From assembly GCA_037190145.1 (NCBI GenBank), contig JBBCJU010000003.1, positions 124,001 to 188,000 on the forward strand: a stretch of DNA of 64,000 nt, written 5' to 3'. The stretch is from 55-13 sp037190145 (GTDB lineage: Bacteria; Armatimonadota; Fimbriimonadia; Fimbriimonadales; Fimbriimonadaceae). The notes beneath the pieces are model-generated. The model saw only the letters and a program-made list of their open reading frames with translations, had not been told where the DNA came from and did no database searches. A program made the translations under genes and the position numbers. Below, one piece after another: positions 17,443 through 25,208 of the stretch; positions within the stretch are counted from its first letter, which is position 1, and each line of letters opens with the position of its first letter.

Positions 17443-17996
17443 GGCTTCTTGGAAACCCGGACTCTAGCGGGACGAATGACGCGATCAGCGAGTTTGTATC
17501 CTGATTCGATCTCATCTAAGACCGTTCCATCTTCGTGCTCGTCGGAATCCACCATCGCCAAAGCTTCATGAACTTCAGGATCAAATGGTTGTCCCACAGA
17601 GACAACTCGAACCACCTTTTGACTCTCCAATACGGTTCTCAACTGGCGATCAATTGCCTTGACACCGTCTACTAAAGACTCGACCGTGCCACCGTTTTCC
17701 ATCACCGATAGGCCGCGCTCAAAGTTATCTAGAACGGGCAACAGCTGCAGTACGAACTTTTCGTTAGCTCGCTCTTCAATCTGCTTCTTCTCATCCAGAA
17801 CACGCTTGCGGAAGTTCTGGAAATCCGCCATGGTGCGCAAGAGCTGTTCTTTAACTTGGTCGCGCTCATCAAACGCTTTTTGAACTTGCTCATAAAGATC
17901 AGACAAATCCTTATCCACTTCTGCAGATGCTTCGTTTTCCATGTCTTCAAGGGCAGACTCTGCCGCCTCTTTCGCTTGCAATTCTTCTTCGGTCAT
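17439..17996 (-). CDS. grpE: Nucleotide exchange factor GrpE
   Basis: 185 residues. GrpE releases ADP from DnaK in the Hsp70 cycle. The N-terminal third is an acidic coiled coil (KDLSDLYEQVQKAFDERDQV), followed by family motifs MADFQNFRKRVLDEKKQ, LPVLDNFERGL and GQPFDPEVHEALAMVDS. The C-terminal beta domain ends in RPARVRVSKKP. dnaK and dnaJ are not in the window; instead grpE heads a transcript with glmM and coaX. Confidence 0.94.
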   Translation of the reverse strand: MTEEELQAKEAAESALEDMENEASAEVDKDLSDLYEQVQKAFDERDQVKEQLLRTMADFQNFRKRVLDEKKQIEERANEKFVLQLLPVLDNFERGLSVMENGGTVESLVDGVKAIDRQLRTVLESQKVVRVVSVGQPFDPEVHEALAMVDSDEHEDGTVLDEIESGYKLADRVIRPARVRVSKKP

Positions 17997-18011
17997 ATCA
18001 GATCTTACAGT

Positions 18012-19286
18012 TTACCGACCTACATGCTGATCAAAGAACCGGAAGGCCCGAGGAATTGACTCAGCAGCAATCATCCAGTGCTCGCAAGGATCGAACTCTG
18101 CGATCTCACTTCCCTTGGCTGGCGATAGCTGAGAGATTTGGGCTTTGCTCGCGGCCAAAAGATCCTGCTTCCCAACTCCGTAAAAGACCGGAATTCCAGC
18201 GGGAATCGTTACCGTGGTCACTGGAGCCAAAGCAGCAATGGCTTTAGGTCTCGGCTTTAAGTCCGCAACATCATAGGCAAGCCTTCCATTTCCTCCATGC
18301 CCGATCACGAAGACATTGGCAATGGACTGCTTGCGCCTCGCTTGAATCCACTCCACGACATCCTCAACGGCAGAATCATCCGCACGAGCAGAAACAAACG
18401 CCCAGTTTCTACGCATGGCTTCAGTTACCGCTCTTCCCTGCCCATAAGCTTCAAAAAAGGTGTTTTCGTTGCCCGCAGTATTTGGAAGAGCTATCACCAC
18501 GTTGAGTCCTTGTGTAGCTTGACGAGGAAACGTAGCTCTAAAGAAAGTGCCCTTGTGTTCAACCAAAGGTAGATTATCTGCACGCTCAAGTCGAAGTCTG
18601 CCTTCGTCAAGAAGCTCAGCAGTAAAGAGATAGTGGATCAGCGGAATGTCTCCGGTCAGATTCTCGGGGGAGTCAAACGCCTTTTGGAGGAAGCCGTAAA
18701 GGCACTGGGCTTCAGGTTGCTTTGTCAACTTCAGGGCAGCAAGGCGTTCTTTTGGTTTTTTGATGATGGAAAGAAAGACACTTCGCTCCTCTGTCCCAAC
18801 TTGTACAGGCATCAAGTACCCAATCTCTGGATTCTGCAAAAGATCTGGGTTCACCTGGTCAGGGCGAATCTCCATTGTCAACTCCCTGCCTGGAGTCGCA
18901 ATCACAGATTGTCTTCCCACCTGAACTCGCACCGCACTTGCAGTAGCCGGGGGATAGGCCCATGCAATCTTTAGGCGGGCGGTTGATCTGGGCTCCACAA
19001 AAGGCGGATCAAACCTTAGCGATACCGCATCGCCTGTAGTCAGTCCACGGCCTTGTAAGGTGGCTGTGGCTTCGTCTAGGGCTTTGCATGCATCAAGAAG
19101 GCGATTTGCTTGAAATGCGCTATTTGCTGCGACTATTTTCGGGATGGCACTACTGCGACGCGCTTTGTCTGAAGTGGCTACCCAAACCTGGTCTAGCTCC
19201 TTAAAGCGTTCATTAAAGTCATATGTGCCATTGCTGGTGGAAGCCTGGCTGAGCACCAGAAGGGCTATCGTCGCCGAGCCGATCAT
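18012..19286 (-). CDS. Exported alpha/beta-hydrolase-like protein lacking the serine nucleophile
   Basis: 424 residues with a short signal peptide (to about residue 19). An N-terminal helical part (20-80) and a beta-rich middle (90-180) precede a C-terminal alpha/beta-hydrolase-like domain from about 255. The nucleophile elbow, normally GxSxG, reads GHGGNG at 329-334, so residue 331 is Gly. Candidate acid and base residues persist in VGKQDLL and DPCEHW. Serine-esterase activity therefore looks lost; a binding role or other chemistry is possible. It lies 15 bases downstream-side of grpE on the same strand. Confidence 0.6.
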   Translation of the reverse strand: MIGSATIALLVLSQASTSNGTYDFNERFKELDQVWVATSDKARRSSAIPKIVAANSAFQANRLLDACKALDEATATLQGRGLTTGDAVSLRFDPPFVEPRSTARLKIAWAYPPATASAVRVQVGRQSVIATPGRELTMEIRPDQVNPDLLQNPEIGYLMPVQVGTEERSVFLSIIKKPKERLAALKLTKQPEAQCLYGFLQKAFDSPENLTGDIPLIHYLFTAELLDEGRLRLERADNLPLVEHKGTFFRATFPRQATQGLNVVIALPNTAGNENTFFEAYGQGRAVTEAMRRNWAFVSARADDSAVEDVVEWIQARRKQSIANVFVIGHGGNGRLAYDVADLKPRPKAIAALAPVTTVTIPAGIPVFYGVGKQDLLAASKAQISQLSPAKGSEIAEFDPCEHWMIAAESIPRAFRFFDQHVGR

Positions 19287-19303
19287 CAGGTTCAGTGTAC
19301 TCG

Positions 19304-20218
19304 CTACTCACTGGAGGCAGCCAAGGCAGCTGCTGCCTTGTATCGAGCTCTCGATGCAATCAGAACTCCTACAATCACGACTCCAAGACCTGCTGCCTGC
19401 CAAACGTGCAATTTCTCGTTCAGTAAGAGATAGCCAAAGTATGCGGCAAGGATAGGAACAAAGAATTGGTACATCATTGCGGCCGCTGGTCCTTTTGCTT
19501 TTACGCCCTCATAGAACCCAAGAAAGCCAATAAACCCGGCTCCCAAGGCAACATGAATCAGCATAAGCCATGACTTTCCTGTAAGTTGGCTCCAAGGAAC
19601 CTGAAAAGTAGGCAACAAGCCATAGGGTAGGAGCGCAACCAGGGCGGCAGGCATAGAGAGTGTGAGCGACTGTACTGGGCTGTATTTAGCCACCAAAGGC
19701 TTTGACAAAACCGCGCCATAGGCCCACACGACTGCCGACGAAAACACCATCAGATTGCCGGCTAAGCTGCCATGAGACCCCTTTCCCCCTGTGCCTATAA
19801 CGATGGCAGTTCCTGCAAACGCAATTGTGCAGCCCAAGATCGCGCCGGGCGTGAATTTTTCGTACTTAGCCATTGCCGAAAAGATGGCGACCAAGACAGG
19901 GGCTGCCGCTAGAATGATTGCTCCTTCAGCAGCAGACGTCCGCTTCATCCCTTCCATAAACAGAATCAGATAGATCCCCAGTGAAACAAACCCTTGCCAC
20001 AAGACGGGAATGGAATCGCGCGAATACTTTAATGACTCTCCTCGCCACTTGCATACCAAAACAAGCAGGAGATACATGGGGACAAAGCGAACTAACGTGA
20101 CAGCCGCTGGGGTCATCTGCTGATAGAGGACTTTTACGGCAGGAAAATTAAAACCCCATACAAGAACAGTTGCGGACAGCCACGGATTCGGAAGAGAAAT
20201 TCGGCGTGACGTCACCAT
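19304..20218 (-). CDS. EamA/DMT-family transporter
   Basis: 304 residues with ten hydrophobic segments in two five-helix halves, each an EamA repeat. The first half has VLVWGFNFPAVKVLY and SLGIYLILFMEGMKRTSAAEGA. The second has VVWAYGAVLSKPLV, GFIGFLGFYEGVKAKGPAAA and LLNEKLHVWQAAGLGVVIVG. The family (RhaT/YdcZ/RarD superfamily) moves amino acids, metabolites or drugs across the inner membrane; the substrate is unknown. It is on the same strand as the hydrolase-like gene, 17 bases away, and diverges from the GspE-like gene. Confidence 0.88.
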   Translation of the reverse strand: MVTSRRISLPNPWLSATVLVWGFNFPAVKVLYQQMTPAAVTLVRFVPMYLLLVLVCKWRGESLKYSRDSIPVLWQGFVSLGIYLILFMEGMKRTSAAEGAIILAAAPVLVAIFSAMAKYEKFTPGAILGCTIAFAGTAIVIGTGGKGSHGSLAGNLMVFSSAVVWAYGAVLSKPLVAKYSPVQSLTLSMPAALVALLPYGLLPTFQVPWSQLTGKSWLMLIHVALGAGFIGFLGFYEGVKAKGPAAAMMYQFFVPILAAYFGYLLLNEKLHVWQAAGLGVVIVGVLIASRARYKAAAALAASSE

Positions 20219-20285
20219 TTGAGTATGACAGCCGGTAGAGTGGCGAATAGAATACAGATTAACGTACGGTCCAGGAACTCACAAA

Positions 20286-21560
20286 ATGTCGATGATCGAT
20301 CATTCACAAACTAATTGGGGCGCCGCAAAGCGCTTTCGTCTTGTTCTTCGTGAAGGCAGCAATGTCCGGGAAATGGGTGGGGACACCGATATGTCCATCG
20401 CCGTTGGAATTGTGGACAGCATTTTCATGAATGCCTTGGACACAGGGACTTCGGACATCCACCTCCAGCCCGAACGTGATCAGCTTCGGATTCGATACCG
20501 GCAAGACGGCGTATTGCACGATACAGGTCAACTACCATCAGAACAAGCTCAAAACGTAATGGCGAGATTGAAGCTTGCGGCCGGTATGAGAATTGACGAG
20601 AACCGGGAGCCTCAAGACGGACGTCTGGACATGGAATACAACGGACGGCGTCTCAGCGCCCGTGCCAGCTGTATTCCCTGTCTCAACGGCGAAAAGATGG
20701 TTATGCGCCTTTTGGACCCCAATGCAATGAAAGTGGAGCTGCCGAAGTTGGGCATGCCAGAGGATGTTTTGGCAAAGTGGTCTCGAGCTATTCAAGTTCC
20801 CTATGGCCTTATCCTGGTTACCGGCCCTACAGGTTCAGGCAAAACCTCTACCCTCTACGCTTCCCTGCACCAGCTAGACGCGAAGCGGCGAAACATCGTC
20901 ACCGTAGAAGACCCGATTGAGTACGAGTACGAATCCAACATTGCTCAAGTTCAGGTGACGGAAAAAATGGGCTTTCCAAAGGTCATGCGCACCTTCCTTC
21001 GCCAAGACCCAGACGTAATGATGGTTGGAGAAATGCGCGACCCAGAATCCTTGGCTATCGGCATTCAGGCTGGCCTCACAGGTCACTTGGTGATGAGCAC
21101 CCTGCACACCAACAACTCCATCGAAACTTTTGGCCGAATGCTAGACATGGGAGCAGAGTCATATCTGGTCGCCGGCGTTACCGTCGCTATCTTGGCCCAA
21201 CGTCTTGTCCGATTGAACTGCAGCAAATGCCGCGCTCCCTATCGACCGACCGTGGACGAGATCGACGTTCTAAAACTTTCAGAAGGAGAGCTGGCTGAGG
21301 GCAAGTTTGCGAAAGGGCAAGGCTGTGCGGAGTGTAAGGGCACAGGTTACAAAGGTCGAATCGGCGTTTTTGAGCTCATCATGGGCACTCCTGAACTAAG
21401 AGCCGCCATCGCCAAAAATGCCGACTTCCCGACCATGCAAGAAGTCGCGCGAAAACAAGGCTATCGCACCATGGTCGAGGATGGAAAGCACAAGGTATTC
21501 CAGGGTTGGACCACACCAGATGAAGTGATCAAAGCGGTCTATACCCAAAGCATGGACTAA
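20286..21560 (+). CDS. Short GspE/PilB-family secretion ATPase
   Basis: 424 residues. Family motifs are SDIHLQPERDQLRIRYRQDG, Walker A GPTGSGKTST (180-189), the Asp box VTVEDPIEY, Walker B PDVMMVGEMRDPES and the His box GHLVMSTLHTN. A C-terminal four-Cys zinc module is LNCSKC with GCAECKG. This zinc module marks the GspE/PilB extension class rather than PilT. The usual ~150-residue N-terminal GspE_N domain is missing, so length is well below PilB. It powers assembly of type IV pilus or type II pseudopilus fibres at the inner membrane. No other assembly gene is adjacent. Confidence 0.87.
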   Translation: MSMIDHSQTNWGAAKRFRLVLREGSNVREMGGDTDMSIAVGIVDSIFMNALDTGTSDIHLQPERDQLRIRYRQDGVLHDTGQLPSEQAQNVMARLKLAAGMRIDENREPQDGRLDMEYNGRRLSARASCIPCLNGEKMVMRLLDPNAMKVELPKLGMPEDVLAKWSRAIQVPYGLILVTGPTGSGKTSTLYASLHQLDAKRRNIVTVEDPIEYEYESNIAQVQVTEKMGFPKVMRTFLRQDPDVMMVGEMRDPESLAIGIQAGLTGHLVMSTLHTNNSIETFGRMLDMGAESYLVAGVTVAILAQRLVRLNCSKCRAPYRPTVDEIDVLKLSEGELAEGKFAKGQGCAECKGTGYKGRIGVFELIMGTPELRAAIAKNADFPTMQEVARKQGYRTMVEDGKHKVFQGWTTPDEVIKAVYTQSMD

Positions 21561-21570
21561 CGATTATGAG

Positions 21571-21600
21571 AGCCACCTAGACGAGTCTGTTTAGGTGGCT
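21571..21600 (+). terminator. Terminator-like hairpin after the secretion ATPase gene
   Basis: AGCCACCTA (21571-21579) pairs with TAGGTGGCT (21592-21600). The stem extends inward by further pairs including G-U. It starts 10 bases after the stop. There is no T tract. Confidence 0.55.
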
Positions 21601-21707
21601 ATACGGTCGAACTAGCATGCCCTGAATCTATTAGTCAACGTCCTTAGCAAACGATTAAAAACTATCTTTTAGATTCGCCAAGCCACAACAGCAAAACACA
21701 AGACGAG

Positions 21708-22658
21708 TCACTGTCTTTTAACGGGTGCCGTCATCATGTATTCCCATACCGACTTAAAAACGGGCTTCCCTTCCTTATCTTTGGGCGTTCCTCTATCTCC
21801 TATAACAGTTGAGTGAGCTCGGGTAGAGATTGTAGGTGATCCCTCGAAGTTTGTCGTTAAGATTCTTGAGTTCTTATACGGAGCTTTTGTTTTGTCCACG
21901 CTGACAGGGCCTGCTAAGGCATACAATCCCATCGCTTTACAAATCTGTAATTGCTCTTCATAGTCGCACCCTTGTTGATCTAGCTCGTGGTTAAACGTAA
22001 AAAGACCAGATACGGGGGTGGCAGACTTTCCATACCAAGCCGCAGGCGCTTTGCGCACTCGATCATAGTCTTTGGGGGCTCCGGTCATAATCGCTCGGGC
22101 CACCCGATGCTTTGTCGCAATCAATCCTGCATGTCCCCCACCCTGCGAATGACCTGATACTGCAATCTTTGACCAAATCAACTTGCCTGATGACAAATAT
22201 TGGCTCCAATTTCCCTTGGGCTCTGAGACGTTTAAGTACTGCAGCAGCTTTATTAGCCGATTCTCGATGGAGTTTGTCCGATCCACGGATATCCTCTCCG
22301 ATAAATCCCGTCCTTCAATGAGTTCCAATCGAAAATTCTCAAACCCCTTTGGATCTTTGTTAAATCTCATTGCTGCAGCCGGAACATCGGTGGGATATGC
22401 CAATGCCAAAGTGTGGTAACCCAAGTCTGCTGCAGTTTGGCAAAAAAGGTTGGTTCCGCCCGGTTTCCCATTGGTTCCAGGCAGGAAGATCAACAGCTCA
22501 TTTCGAGGCTTAGCTTTCGCATTGAAGTACACCAAATGCGGATCGTTAAAGGTAGCAATTGCAGAATCCGTATCACTTGGCCGGATGGAATAAGGCGAAG
22601 TGCGAACCACTTGTTCGCCGAGCACCATAGCCAAGATAAGTTGGGTCACCATCGCCAA
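21708..22658 (-). CDS. Secreted alpha/beta hydrolase, BPSS1187-like
   Basis: 316 residues with a hydrophobic start (VTQLILAMVLG). The sequence has LIFLPGTNGKPGGTNLFC near the oxyanion region and a canonical nucleophile elbow SGHSQGGGHAGLIA, with the acid residue probably in the FTFNHELDQQG region and His in TRAHSTV. The overall order resembles BPSS1187-family secreted hydrolases. The substrate is unknown. It is monocistronic by appearance and divergent from the sulfhydrylase gene across 166 bases, in which I see only a GGGCAAC/GTTGCCC pair and no riboswitch core. Confidence 0.72.
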   Translation of the reverse strand: MAMVTQLILAMVLGEQVVRTSPYSIRPSDTDSAIATFNDPHLVYFNAKAKPRNELLIFLPGTNGKPGGTNLFCQTAADLGYHTLALAYPTDVPAAAMRFNKDPKGFENFRLELIEGRDLSERISVDRTNSIENRLIKLLQYLNVSEPKGNWSQYLSSGKLIWSKIAVSGHSQGGGHAGLIATKHRVARAIMTGAPKDYDRVRKAPAAWYGKSATPVSGLFTFNHELDQQGCDYEEQLQICKAMGLYALAGPVSVDKTKAPYKNSRILTTNFEGSPTISTRAHSTVIGDRGTPKDKEGKPVFKSVWEYMMTAPVKRQ

Positions 22659-22824
22659 TAGGTTACCAAGAAGCTTCTAGCAGACTGAAAGGGCAACCCA
22701 TAATGCAATCTGTGAAAAGGGTGATCAAGCACGCCATCGGACAAAGTTTTTCAGTTGCCCGTATCTCACATCACTCAGGGGCTCGCCAAGAGGAGAGGAC
22801 ACACTTACAAGCCATAATCAGATC

Positions 22825-24141
22825 GTGTCCAACACGCGCAATTTTGGCTTTGAAACCCGCATGCTTCATGCTGGTCATGTTCCTGACCCTTACACCGGGG
22901 CGCGGGCGGTTCCGATCTATCAGACCACCTCCTATGTCTTTCAGGACACCGATGAAGCCGCGCATCTCTTTGAGCTAAAGCAGTACGGCAATATCTATAG
23001 CCGCATCAGTAATCCCACGACGGCTGTTCTAGAAGAGCGCATTGCCAGCTTGGAGGGCGGAACGGGTTGTGTGGCAGTGGCCAGTGGGATGGCGGCACAG
23101 TTTGGCACCATCATGACTCTTTGCCAGCCTGGGGACGAAATTGTGGCTTCTACCCAACTGTATGGCGGCACCCTCACTCAGTTTGCTCATACTCTCAAGA
23201 AGCTATCGGTCACCTGCAAATTCGTGAGCCCTCCTCTTCCCTCGGCAGGAGAGAGTTCAGGCGTGAGAGGGCATGGAATCGACGCTTGGGCCGCCGCCAT
23301 AACTCCTAAAACTCGGCTGATCTTTACCGAAACCATAGGAAACCCCAGCGGCACTATTGCCGATCTGGAGGCACTTGCAGATCTGGCGAAATCACATAAC
23401 ATTCCCTTGGTGGTGGACAACACCTTTGCCACGCCTTTCCTCTGTCGGCCCATAGAGTGGGGTGCCACGGTTGTGGTGCACTCTGCCACCAAGTTTATGG
23501 GCGGGCACGGAACGAGTATTGGCGGCGCGGTGGTGGATTCCGGCGACTTTGACTTTTCCCACTTCCCTACCATCGCCGAATCTAGTCCCAGCTACCATGG
23601 GATGAAGTTCTATGACACCTTTGGTCACTACGGCTTCTTGATGAAGCTCCGCGCGGAGACAGTACGCGATACAGGCGCTTGTATATCGCCCATGAACTCC
23701 TTCTTGCTGATCCAAGGATTGGAGACTTTATCTCTGCGAATGGAGCGGCACGTCTCTAATGCACTTGGAGTAGCTGAATTCCTACTTGGGCATCCTAAAG
23801 TTGAGCGCATCCATTACGCTGGCCTGCATTCTCACCCACAACATGGGTTGGCAAGAAAATATTTGCCCAAAGGTGCAGGCGCAGTGATGGCATTTGAGAT
23901 CAAAGGAGGTCGTGAAGCGGGTAGGAAATTCATCGAATCCCTACAACTCTTCTCTCACCTTGCAAATGTTGGCGATGCAAAGAGTTTGGTCATTCATCCC
24001 GCATCAACCACGCACCAACAGAACTCAGATGAAGAGCTAGTTGCTGGAGGCATCACTCCCGGGACAGTGCGATTATCCGTTGGATTAGAAACTTTGGAAG
24101 ATCTGCTTTGGGATTTAGACCAGGCATTGGCGGCTTTATAG
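22825..24141 (+). CDS. O-acetylhomoserine sulfhydrylase (Cys/Met PLP family) with an in-frame insert
   Basis: 438 residues from a GTG start. PLP-dependent enzyme forming homocysteine from O-acetylhomoserine and sulfide. Motifs: RAVPIYQTTSYVF, YSRISNPTTAVLEERIASLE, ASGMAAQF, the PLP-contact LVVDNTFATP and the lysine site VHSATKFMGGHGTSIGG (the Lys forms the Schiff base). The length and SPLC-type C-terminus (HPASTTHQQ) favour MetY-like OAH sulfhydrylase over cystathionine synthase. At about residues 135-150 (SPPLPSAGESSGVRG) there is an insertion encoded by a palindromic repeat. The stop overlaps the next GTG by one base. Confidence 0.9.
   Translation: MSNTRNFGFETRMLHAGHVPDPYTGARAVPIYQTTSYVFQDTDEAAHLFELKQYGNIYSRISNPTTAVLEERIASLEGGTGCVAVASGMAAQFGTIMTLCQPGDEIVASTQLYGGTLTQFAHTLKKLSVTCKFVSPPLPSAGESSGVRGHGIDAWAAAITPKTRLIFTETIGNPSGTIADLEALADLAKSHNIPLVVDNTFATPFLCRPIEWGATVVVHSATKFMGGHGTSIGGAVVDSGDFDFSHFPTIAESSPSYHGMKFYDTFGHYGFLMKLRAETVRDTGACISPMNSFLLIQGLETLSLRMERHVSNALGVAEFLLGHPKVERIHYAGLHSHPQHGLARKYLPKGAGAVMAFEIKGGREAGRKFIESLQLFSHLANVGDAKSLVIHPASTTHQQNSDEELVAGGITPGTVRLSVGLETLEDLLWDLDQALAAL
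23228..23272. repeat. Palindromic repeat-like insert inside the sulfhydrylase gene
   Basis: Forty-five bases bounded by GCCCTC and GAGGGC, with inner CTCCT/AGGAG pairing. Its reverse strand reads PLTPELSPAEGRGG, very like the PLTPxLSPxxGRG translations of the CCCTCACCCC-type intergenic repeats seen in many bacterial genomes. The length is a multiple of three, so the reading frame is kept. Confidence 0.6.
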
Positions 24142-24401
24142 TGTCGGTTGGAAAACTAATCCGATTGACCTTGATTGCACTTTTCTGTATAGCCCCAATA
24201 ATCTTTTGTTTTTATCAAGCATATACAGGCTTTTTTCAAAACAAAGTGTTCTTCTCGCCGAACCGGAATTCACTATCAGGCAGAGAAGTTTCTGGCCAAG
24301 GCACAAAGGCATGCGGAACTGGCTACTTAGTGATTGCATTTGGCCTAACATACTCACTGTACCGCCAGTTCCAACTGGGGCTTAACGGAAGACCAAAGTA
24401 A
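24141..24401 (+). CDS. Small two-helix membrane protein
   Basis: 86 residues if started at the GTG overlapping the TAG stop of the sulfhydrylase gene (TAGTG), the arrangement typical of coupled translation. An alternative ATG at 24108 would overlap that gene by 34 bases. The protein has TM1 (LIRLTLIALFCIAPIIFCFY), a polar loop, and TM2 (GTGYLVIAFGLTYSLY). No family is recognised. A chance frame cannot be excluded. Confidence 0.45.
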   Translation: MSVGKLIRLTLIALFCIAPIIFCFYQAYTGFFQNKVFFSPNRNSLSGREVSGQGTKACGTGYLVIAFGLTYSLYRQFQLGLNGRPK

Positions 24402-24541
24402 ACACATTCCAATATTGTAAGAGAGGATCGAAAACCTTAATTGATTTGTTTACCAGTAGTCACCGCATCTATGGCCAATCTCTGACAAAGTCTCACTGAT
24501 TACTTTAAAATCGCTTAGTTCGTTTTGGCGTAAACTAGGTT

Positions 24542-25081
24542 GTGTCTACTGAATACGGTGCCAATTCGGCTTGCTCCATCACGCTAAACACCAGGCTTAC
24601 TCCTGAGCAGCGTGAGAAGTTTCAAAACACCAAGCTCATTCGGCAAGTCTTAGCCTCAGCAAAGACCATTGCCATTGTCGGACTGTCCACTGAGACAACA
24701 AAAGCCAGCAACATGGTAGCCAGTTATCTACAAGATGAAGGCTACAAAATCGTGCCCGTAAATCCTCGAGCCATCGAAATTCTCGGTGAAGAGTGTTATC
24801 CAGATTTGCGAGCGATACCTTTCCCCGTAGATGTAGTTGACATATTCCGACCCGCAAACGAGATTCCAGACATCGTGCAGGATGCCATAGACGTCGGAGC
24901 CCAAACCGTTTGGATGCAGCTAAGACTCGTAGATATTCCCAGCGCAGAAAAAGCTCAAGAAGCAGGTTTGAACGTTGTGGTAGACAAGTGCATAAAAATG
25001 GAACACGGTCGATTTGGCGGCATGCTCCATTGGGCGGGAATGAATACCGAAGTCATTAGCGCTCAACGACGAAAAGCGTAG
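24542..25081 (+). CDS. CoA-binding domain protein, YccU type
   Basis: 179 residues from a GTG start. It has a Rossmann-type CoA-binding fold: KTIAIVGLSTETTKASNMVA, YKIVPVNPRAIEILGEECYPDL, VDVVDIFRPANEIPDIV, QTVWMQLRLVD and VVVDKCIKMEHGRFGG. These are the landmarks of the YccU-like CoA_binding family, which resembles the N-terminal part of succinyl-CoA synthetase alpha. The physiological role is unknown. It is followed by a strong hairpin. Confidence 0.87.
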   Translation: MSTEYGANSACSITLNTRLTPEQREKFQNTKLIRQVLASAKTIAIVGLSTETTKASNMVASYLQDEGYKIVPVNPRAIEILGEECYPDLRAIPFPVDVVDIFRPANEIPDIVQDAIDVGAQTVWMQLRLVDIPSAEKAQEAGLNVVVDKCIKMEHGRFGGMLHWAGMNTEVISAQRRKA

Positions 25082-25103
25082 CTTGGTTTAGCCTATACAA
25101 AAC

Positions 25104-25137
25104 TTGGGCGATGTGCATTTCTAATCACATCGCCCAA
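25104..25137 (+). terminator. Intrinsic-terminator-like hairpin
   Basis: A perfect 12-bp stem, TTGGGCGATGTG / CACATCGCCCAA, with a 10-base loop, lies 22 bases after the CoA-binding gene and 72 bases before the 3' end of the convergent peptidase gene. Confidence 0.7.
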
Positions 25138-25208
25138 AAGGTCTCCAACGGAATCGGATTCAGCTTAAGAACCCAGCTTCCCGTATATGTTCTTGAAAGA
25201 ACGGCGCC

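Noticed and set aside
22659..22824. Possible SAM riboswitch before the O-acetylhomoserine sulfhydrylase gene
   Set aside because: The 166-base leader has only a GGGCAAC/GTTGCCC pair. I do not find the SAM-I or SAM-II core motifs on either strand.
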